A DNA stretch of 64,000 nucleotides from VFJZ01 sp046598415 (GTDB lineage: Bacteria; Actinomycetota; Thermoleophilia; Gaiellales; F1-60-MAGs149), in assembly GCA_046598415.1 (NCBI GenBank), contig JBKJIG010000017.1:1-64000 (forward strand), in the 5' to 3' direction. Below, piece by piece: positions 58,904 through 64,000 of the stretch. A program made the position numbers and the translations under genes. The notes beneath the pieces were generated by a model that saw nothing but the letters and a program-made list of their open reading frames with translations, was not told where the DNA came from and made no database searches. Within the stretch, counting starts at the first letter, position 1. Every line of letters begins with the position of its first letter.

Positions 58904-59801
58904 CGGCGATGGCGCGGTCGGCGCCCATGGCGGCGAACAGCAGCGCCAGGTAGAGCAGCGAGTAGAGGAACGTCGCGCGAGCTGCGAGCGGCGAGTGCGT
59001 GCGCAGCAGACGCCGGGCGAGCCAGATGAACCGCCCGCCGAGCGCGATCGCCGCAATCGCGTAGAGCACGCCGAGCAGTCCCGTGAAGACCGGGATCAAC
59101 GACACGGCCGCCAGGATCACCGTGTAGACGAGGATCTGGACTGCGGTCTCGCGCTCGGTCGCGACGACGGGCAGCATTGGCACGCCGGCCCGCGCGTAGT
59201 CGTCCTTCTTCAGGATCGCGAGCGCCCAGAAGTGGGGTGGAGTCCAGAGGAAGATGATCAGGAACATGATCAGCGGTGCCAGGCCGATCTCGCCGGTCAC
59301 GGCCGCCCAGCCGGCCAGTGGCGGGATCGCACCGGCCGCGCCCCCGATGACGATGTTCTGCGGCGTCCGACGCTTCAGCACCATCGTGTAGATGACGACG
59401 TAGAACGCGCTGCCGCCGAGGGCGAGCGCGGTCGTGAGCACGTTCGTGAAGGTCAGCAGGACGACGGTGGCGATCACGTTCAGCGCCAGGCCGAAGGTGG
59501 TCGCGGCCGCAGCCGAGACGCGACCGGTGGCGACGGGCCGGTTCTGCGTGCGCTCCATCAGCCGGTCGATGTCGCGGTCGATGACGTGGTTCAGTACCGC
59601 GCCGCCGCCGGACGCGCACGCCAGGCCGACCAGCGTGGCGATCGTCAGCTCGATCGGCGGCAGGCCGTTCGCGGCCCACACCATGGCACCGGCGCACGTG
59701 ACGAGCACGAGCAGCGTGATGCTCGGCTTCGTCATCTCCCAGTAGTCGGAGCGGACGCTCGGGCGGCGCTCGACCGGGGTGACGGCAGCGTCAGCAGCCA
59801 T
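58896..59801 (-). CDS. ctaB: Protoheme IX farnesyltransferase (heme o synthase)
   Basis: A 301-residue UbiA-family enzyme with about nine membrane helices. The Asp-rich prenyl-diphosphate motif LNHVIDRDIDRLMERTQNRP and the second motif region KKDDYARAGVPMLPVV are both present. It makes heme o for terminal oxidases. A GTG at 59828 would add nine residues; I prefer the ATG at 59801. It is the only respiratory-chain gene recognised in the window. It converges with fliO with an eight-base overlap. Confidence 0.93.
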   Translation of the reverse strand: MAADAAVTPVERRPSVRSDYWEMTKPSITLLVLVTCAGAMVWAANGLPPIELTIATLVGLACASGGGAVLNHVIDRDIDRLMERTQNRPVATGRVSAAAATTFGLALNVIATVVLLTFTNVLTTALALGGSAFYVVIYTMVLKRRTPQNIVIGGAAGAIPPLAGWAAVTGEIGLAPLIMFLIIFLWTPPHFWALAILKKDDYARAGVPMLPVVATERETAVQILVYTVILAAVSLIPVFTGLLGVLYAIAAIALGGRFIWLARRLLRTHSPLAARATFLYSLLYLALLFAAMGADRAIAAI

Positions 59802-59840
59802 CGGCTCGTGGGCTTCCGACGAACACACCGGCAGGATACG

Positions 59841-60590
59841 TCAACCGCCTCTCGGCTCCCACCGGAAGGTGCGCAGGGCGACGACGGCGCCGCCGACACC
59901 CCAGAGGACCACCACCAGCAGCCCCCCGAGATCGTCGCGTCCAATACCGCCGTCGATGAACACGCTGCGCATCGCATCGAGCAGGTGGGTGAGCGGCAGC
60001 GCATCGGCGAACCACTGCAGAAAACTCGGCAGGCCGTGCACCGGGAAGAAGGCGCCGGACAAGAACAGCACCGGCAGGTACATGGCGTTGACGACCGCGG
60101 AGGAGCCCTCGGCGTTGGGCACGAACCGCGTCACGGCGATGCCGATGCCGGCGAACGACCCGGCGCCGAGCACCATCAGCAGCACGATCTCCCACCAGTT
60201 CGACGGCAGCGGCACGCCGAAGGCGACGTCGCCCAGGATCAGCACCACCAGACCTTCGAGAGCGAGCACGACGGCGGTCGAGGTGACGAGTGCGCCAAGG
60301 TAGACGAGCGGCGGCAGCGGCGTGCCGCGGACGCGCTTCAGCATGCCGCGCTCGCGCCGGATCACCAGCGTGATCGCGAGGCCGGCGAACGTCGTCATCA
60401 CGACCGCCATGCCGAGCATGCCCGGCACGAAGAAGTCGGCGTACGGCCGGCCGTCGACGATGCGGTCGCGGCCGAACAGGCCGAGGAACACGAGGAACAG
60501 GATCGGCAGGAAGAACGTGAAGAACGCGCTCGGGATGTTGCGCCAGTAGACCCGCTGCTCGGCGGTCACCTGGCGGAGGTAGCGCCTCAC
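59841..60590 (-). CDS. ABC-2 type transporter permease
   Basis: A 249-residue permease with six membrane helices of the ABC-2 (drug/polysaccharide exporter) fold; LVIRRERGMLKRVRGTPLPPL and LFLSGAFFPVHGLP are typical of this group. The GTG at 60590 overlaps the stop of the ATPase gene (GTGA), so both are made together. Likely an exporter. The substrate is unknown, but the location beside heme o synthase recalls exporters for respiratory assembly. Confidence 0.88.
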   Translation of the reverse strand: MRRYLRQVTAEQRVYWRNIPSAFFTFFLPILFLVFLGLFGRDRIVDGRPYADFFVPGMLGMAVVMTTFAGLAITLVIRRERGMLKRVRGTPLPPLVYLGALVTSTAVVLALEGLVVLILGDVAFGVPLPSNWWEIVLLMVLGAGSFAGIGIAVTRFVPNAEGSSAVVNAMYLPVLFLSGAFFPVHGLPSFLQWFADALPLTHLLDAMRSVFIDGGIGRDDLGGLLVVVLWGVGGAVVALRTFRWEPRGG

Positions 60591-61492
60591 GTGGCGGCCG
60601 CCGTCAGCGCCAGATAGACGTCCTCGAGGCTCGGCCGCGCCACCTCGAGCCGCTGGAGGGTGGTGCCGCGGTCGAGCGCCCAGCCGGTCAGGATGTGGAG
60701 CGCACGGGTGGGGTCGTCGACCTCGAGCACGAGCCGGTCGCCGGTGGCGAGGATGGTGCCGCCGGCCAGCGACGCCAGCAGCGACGCGTCCGCGCCGTCG
60801 GGCACGACGAAGCGGATCTGCGGCCGGCCGCCGGCGCCGAGCGATGCGGGCGGTCCCATCGCGACGATCTCGCCCTCGCGCATCACGGCCACGCGGTCGG
60901 CGAGCGACTGCGCCTCGTCCATGTAGTGCGTCGTCAGCAGGATCGTGGTGCCGGCTGCGGCGAGGCCCGCGATCATCTCCCAGGCGCCGCGCCGCGCGCT
61001 CGGATCGAAGCCCGTGGTCGGCTCGTCCAGGAACAGCACATCGGGGTTGCCGACCAGTGCCAGCGCCACGTCGAGCCGGCGGCGCTGCCCGCCCGACAAC
61101 GTCCGCACGCGCGTCTGCGCCTGGTCGGCCAGGTCGACGGCGGCGAGCACCTCGCCGACGGGCCGGGGATTGGGATACCAGCCGGCGAACAGCCTGGCGG
61201 CCTCGTGGACACTCATGTACGGGTAGACGCCGCTCGCCTGCAGCACGATGCCGATGCGCGCCCGGTAGGCGGTGCCGCCGGTCGCCGGGTTCATGCCGAG
61301 CACGCGGATCGTGCCGGCGTCGGCGTCGCGGTAGCCCTCGAGGATCTCGACCGTGGTCGTCTTGCCGGCGCCGTTCGGCCCGAGGATCGCGAATACCTCG
61401 CCGCGCGCCACCTCGAACGAGATGCCGCGCACCGCCTCGTGCGGCCCGTACGCTTTCCGCAGGCCGTCGACCTCGATCGCCGCGTCGGTCAT
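60587..61492 (-). CDS. ABC transporter ATP-binding protein
   Basis: A 301-residue DrrA/CcmA-type ATPase. Walker A GPNGAGKTT, signature LSGGQRRR, Walker B LFLDEPTTGFDP and the H loop TTHYMDE are intact. A C-terminal regulatory part of about 90 residues follows. It pairs with the permease at 59841-60590 to make a two-gene exporter. Its start overlaps the small membrane protein gene upstream. Confidence 0.93.
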   Translation of the reverse strand: MTDAAIEVDGLRKAYGPHEAVRGISFEVARGEVFAILGPNGAGKTTTVEILEGYRDADAGTIRVLGMNPATGGTAYRARIGIVLQASGVYPYMSVHEAARLFAGWYPNPRPVGEVLAAVDLADQAQTRVRTLSGGQRRRLDVALALVGNPDVLFLDEPTTGFDPSARRGAWEMIAGLAAAGTTILLTTHYMDEAQSLADRVAVMREGEIVAMGPPASLGAGGRPQIRFVVPDGADASLLASLAGGTILATGDRLVLEVDDPTRALHILTGWALDRGTTLQRLEVARPSLEDVYLALTAAAT

Positions 61493-61692
61493 CGGCGACG
61501 GCCGGCGACGAGCAGATCACGGATCGCGACGCCCATCAGGAGCCCGCCGATGAACAGGACTCCATGCTGCGTGTAGTGCAGCGTGGCGTTGGTGGCCGTG
61601 GCGTCGTCGATGGGCGGAATGATCGCGAGCACCTCGAGCAGCAGCGCGAGGGCTCCCACCAGCACGGCCGTGCGCGGCGTGAGCAGCGTCAT
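61489..61692 (-). CDS. Small two-helix membrane protein
   Basis: A 67-residue protein with two predicted membrane helices (about 8-26 and 45-61) and a short loop holding the His-containing segment LHYTQHGVLF. It starts 15 bases after the cupredoxin-like gene and its stop overlaps the ABC ATPase start, so it is part of that operon. I recognise no family. It could be a subunit or assembly aid for the exporter. Confidence 0.55.
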   Translation of the reverse strand: MTLLTPRTAVLVGALALLLEVLAIIPPIDDATATNATLHYTQHGVLFIGGLLMGVAIRDLLVAGRRR

Positions 61693-61707
61693 CGCGGGCA
61701 GTTTAGT

Positions 61708-62067
61708 TCACGAACGACGCACGACGCGCAGGACGTCGCGCATGCCGAGGCGCTCGTGCGAGAGCGCGGTTCCCGCCGCGATCGTGCAGTACAGGACGTA
61801 CCGGCCGGGCTGCAGGCGGATCCGGAACCGGCGCGGTGGGCCGCCGGGCAGCACGGTGCCGGTGGCGACCAGCCGGTGGCCGCCGACGCGGCGGATCGCG
61901 ACGTCGTGCGGATCGGAGCCGCGGTTGATCGCCTCGATCCGCAGCAGCACCGTCTTGCGGCCGCGGACAACCGTCAGCTTGTGCCGCGACGACGTCAGGC
62001 GCAACCGCGACCGGTCGTCGAGGGTGACCAGCGCGTGCACCGGCGGCGGTGGGAGGACCAGGGCCAC
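61708..62067 (-). CDS. Cupredoxin-like protein
   Basis: A 119-residue beta-rich protein whose C-terminus, YVLYCTIAAGTALSHERLGM, resembles the type 1 copper loop (Cys, His, Met), and RIEAINRGSDPHDVAI may supply the upstream His. In usual cupredoxins the Cys and His are two to four residues apart; here ten residues separate them, so copper binding is uncertain. GTG start at 62067. No convincing signal peptide is seen, though the start could be misplaced. It lies at the head of the exporter operon. Confidence 0.55.
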   Translation of the reverse strand: MALVLPPPPVHALVTLDDRSRLRLTSSRHKLTVVRGRKTVLLRIEAINRGSDPHDVAIRRVGGHRLVATGTVLPGGPPRRFRIRLQPGRYVLYCTIAAGTALSHERLGMRDVLRVVRRS

Positions 62068-62092
62068 CCCCTCAGCGTAGTAGGATCCCAGC

Positions 62093-62488
62093 GTGGTGAC
62101 ACGCGCCGATGATTCCCACGATCGCGAGCAGGACGTCCTGCGCGCGCTCCGCACGGAGATCTCGAAGCTCGACGACGACACCCGCCAGGCGCTCTCGAAC
62201 GCGCTCGACGACGACCGGCTGAAGCTCGCCGGCGGCTGGGGCGACCGTGACGACGGCACGGGCTGCGTGCTCTCGATCGCGGCGTGGAACATGGGCCTGC
62301 CGAGCGGCGAGGAGCTCATGCACCGGTCGGTGGCAGCCGTCCGCGTTCCCGCCCTGTTCGACGAGTTGTGGGCGCTGCTGCTGACGCGCCTCGGCGATGT
62401 CGAGGAGTCCCGCGACGCCGCCCGCCGGCTCGTGGGCGACGCCCTGATCACCGTCGACGACCGCCCGCGCGTCCCCGTCCCCGGCTAG
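62093..62488 (+). CDS. Hypothetical protein (131 aa)
   Basis: A 131-residue acidic, helical, soluble protein. Segments such as LRTEISKLDDDTRQALSNALDDDRLKL and LFDELWALLLTRLGDVEES suggest a compact helical bundle. I recognise no family. It is divergent from the cupredoxin-like gene and ten bases before an EamA gene. A second in-frame start three bases later is equally possible. Confidence 0.5.
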   Translation: MVTRADDSHDREQDVLRALRTEISKLDDDTRQALSNALDDDRLKLAGGWGDRDDGTGCVLSIAAWNMGLPSGEELMHRSVAAVRVPALFDELWALLLTRLGDVEESRDAARRLVGDALITVDDRPRVPVPG

Positions 62489-62498
62489 CAGCAACCGC

Positions 62499-63338
62499 GT
62501 GCTGACGGTCGTCCTCGGGCTCAGCACGGCCCTGCTCTGGGGGTTGCCCGACGTGCCGCTGGCGGTCGCCGTGCGGCGCGTCGGGCCGACCGCGGTGCTG
62601 GCCGGCTCGATGGTGATCGGCACGATCCTGATCGCGCCCGTCGGCCTGTTCGTCGACCTGCCCGACGTGACGGGTCGTGGCGTGCTGCTCGCGGCTGCCG
62701 ACGGCGTGCTGATGGCGGCTGCGTACGGCATCGCCTACAACGCCTTCGCCCGGTGTCCGATCTCGATCGTGACGCCGATCATCTCGTGCGAGGGCGCGGC
62801 GGCGGCGGCGATCGCGATCGCCTTCGGCGAGCGTCCCGGCGTCGCGCTCGCGCTGCTGCTCGTGGTCGCGGTGGTCGGCGTCGTCCTGGTCGGAACGGCC
62901 GGCCGCGCCGGGGTGAAGGTCTCGCGCGCGGGGCTCACCTTCGCCGTCGTGGCGGCGCTGGTCTGGGGCTTCGTGCTGTTCCTCGGCGGGCCGGTGACCG
63001 ACGAGCTCGGCGCGTACTGGGGCTTCTTCTTCGTCCGCTCGGCCGCGTCGCTGGTGCTGCTGCCCTTCTTCTTCCGCGGGTCGATCCGCGCCGGTATCCG
63101 CAGCGAGCCGTGGCGCATCCTGATCTGGGCCGCGGGCGACACGCTCGGCAACCTCTGCTACTTCGCGGCGGCCGCCTCGGGGCCGGTAGCGCTGGCGGGC
63201 GTGCTGGCCGCGCAGTTCGCCCTGTTCGGCACGCTGGCCGGTGTGATCGGCCTGGGGGAGCGCCTGAAGGTGCACCAGTGGGTCGGCGTTGCGGTCGTGG
63301 TCATGGCCGTGACGGGAATCGCCGCGATCAGCGCCTGA
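62499..63338 (+). CDS. EamA/DMT-family transporter
   Basis: A 279-residue, ten-helix membrane protein with two EamA repeats (about 2-135 and 150-279), beginning LTVVLGLSTALLWGLPDVPL. It belongs to the drug/metabolite transporter superfamily like the protein at 27834-28727, but the two are only distantly similar. Substrate unknown. GTG start ten bases after the previous gene. Its end overlaps the convergent acetyltransferase by 11 bases. Confidence 0.85.
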   Translation: MLTVVLGLSTALLWGLPDVPLAVAVRRVGPTAVLAGSMVIGTILIAPVGLFVDLPDVTGRGVLLAAADGVLMAAAYGIAYNAFARCPISIVTPIISCEGAAAAAIAIAFGERPGVALALLLVVAVVGVVLVGTAGRAGVKVSRAGLTFAVVAALVWGFVLFLGGPVTDELGAYWGFFFVRSAASLVLLPFFFRGSIRAGIRSEPWRILIWAAGDTLGNLCYFAAAASGPVALAGVLAAQFALFGTLAGVIGLGERLKVHQWVGVAVVVMAVTGIAAISA

Positions 63339-63870
63339 CCCACTCGCTCCGCAGCACCGCGAAGCCCTCCAGCGTCGTCCACTCACCCTTGAACCAGTCG
63401 GCGTCCAGCTGCCGCGACTCGCGGCGCATCCCGACCCGCTCGAGCAGCGCCTGCACCGCGCCGTTGCGCGCGTCGCACTGCGCGATCACGCGATGCGCGC
63501 CGTGGGTGGAGAACAGCGCGTCGAGCACGGCGCCGAGTGCCTCGGTGCCGTAGCCGCGACCGTGCTCGGCGGAGGCGAGCGTGACACCGACCTCGAAGCT
63601 GTCGGGCTGGTCGGCCAGGCGATGCACGGCGACGTCGCCCACCAGGCGCGCGTCGTCGGCCGCGTGCAGTGCGAGCTGCAGCCAGTCGCCGGCATCGGGC
63701 AGCTCGGTGGTGGGCTGCGCAGCGACCAGCCGGGCAGCGTCGGCGGGCGAGTACGACGTCTCCCACGACTGGTACCGCGCGACCGCGGGATCGCGTCGGT
63801 ACGCCGCGAGGGCCTCGGCGTCGGCCTCCGCGAGGGGTTCGACGCGGAGCCGCTGGGTCACGAGTCGCAT
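63328..63870 (-). CDS. GNAT family N-acetyltransferase (RimJ/RimL-like)
   Basis: A 180-residue acetyltransferase. The start TQRLRVEPLAEADAEALAAY and the acetyl-CoA-binding SAEHGRGYGTEALGAVLDALF (Q/RxxGxG/A form) are typical of the RimJ/RimL or ribosomal-protein Ser/Ala acetyltransferase branch. The acceptor is not known. The ATG at 63870 is chosen because it begins the domain; an ATG further upstream would run into the terminal palindrome. Confidence 0.85.
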   Translation of the reverse strand: MRLVTQRLRVEPLAEADAEALAAYRRDPAVARYQSWETSYSPADAARLVAAQPTTELPDAGDWLQLALHAADDARLVGDVAVHRLADQPDSFEVGVTLASAEHGRGYGTEALGAVLDALFSTHGAHRVIAQCDARNGAVQALLERVGMRRESRQLDADWFKGEWTTLEGFAVLRSEWVRR

Positions 63871-63901
63871 GTGTAAAAGGCTAGGCCAAAATCCCACACC
63901 C

Positions 63902-63957
63902 ACAAATCCGGTGCCTGGCACCGGATTTGTCGTCTTGGCGCACTTCCGTGCAAGACG
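63902..63957. repeat. Two adjacent strong inverted repeats
   Basis: A perfect 29-base palindrome, ACAAATCCGGTGCC-T-GGCACCGGATTTGT (63902-63930), is directly followed by CGTCTTG...CAAGACG (63931-63957) with an inner CAC-TTCC-GTG. They are upstream of the acetyltransferase and may be a bidirectional terminator or part of a repeated palindrome family. The remaining bases to the window end hold nothing I recognise. Confidence 0.7.
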
Positions 63958-64000
63958 GCACAGTTCCTTGACGGTTCGCGCGTCGAACGTGTGCTCTCCG

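Overview
The window is very GC-rich, densely packed and actinobacterial in character. It carries MurT/GatD (amidation of lipid II), RodZ-like, HflX and RecA-RecX genes, many GTG/TTG starts and many 4-nt ATGA/GTGA gene overlaps. A flagellar/motility cluster, a PPK1 operon with two CHAD proteins, and SLT-NlpC/P60 wall enzymes together point to a flagellated member of the Actinomycetota. My best guess is class Thermoleophilia (Solirubrobacterales/Gaiellales-like); this is inferred from gene content, not from a marker gene comparison.

Layout. 1-6.7 kb: an MFS exporter, then phoU-pstBACS (phosphate ABC uptake, minus strand). The block is bracketed by an intact tRNA-Arg(UCU) gene and a 3'-end copy of the same tRNA. 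6.7-13.6 kb: an aromatic-amino-acid-decarboxylase-like enzyme, a polyphosphate operon (sixA-ppk-CHAD-CHAD, minus) and, divergently, a second pstB-phoU pair. 13.7-18.9 kb: a large membrane protein, then a PhoB/PhoR-like response regulator and kinase, and an orphan regulator with a cupin protein. Three sites with the same 11-bp-period repeat (pstS, regulator/kinase gap, sixA/pstB gap) suggest one phosphate regulon. 18.9-24.5 kb: tRNA-His, rodZ-like, cinA, recA-recX, rny. 24.5-34.6 kb: a nearly gapless run of MFS, miaB, miaA, EamA exporter, dapD, dapE, dapF, an aminotransferase, hflX, dut and nudix, combining tRNA modification, the succinylase branch of diaminopimelate synthesis, and nucleotide housekeeping.

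34.6-42.9 kb: a ZIP-type metal transporter and multicopper oxidase behind a palindromic metal-regulator-like operator, a GYD protein, gatD-murT, a protein of homing-endonuclease-associated repeats behind a structured leader, a FapA/DUF342 protein and two small unknown proteins. 42.9-44.3 kb: an exopolysaccharide glycosylphosphotransferase. 44.4-58.9 kb: flgB-flgC-fliE-fliF-fliG-fliH-fliI, fliJ, SLT-NlpC/P60, fliK, flgD, a flagellar-operon protein, flgE, flbD, motA, motB, fliL, fliN, fliO. This makes rod, MS ring, switch, ATPase, hook and stator. No fliM, fliPQR, flhAB, filament genes or fliA are in the window. Flagellar sigma-28-like promoters are visible before flgB and fliL and, more weakly, before fliJ. 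58.9-64 kb: heme o synthase, an ABC exporter pair, a small membrane protein, a cupredoxin-like protein, a small unknown protein, a second EamA transporter and a GNAT acetyltransferase.

No intergenic gap exceeds about 300 bases. The longest (11828-12118, 291 bases) holds the PHO-box-like site and otherwise nothing I recognise. I saw no CRISPR array, transposase, integrase or rRNA gene. About 60 bp of palindromic sequence recurs at 15.6 kb and 36.9 kb in opposite orientation (REPIN-like), and a different strong palindrome ends the window.
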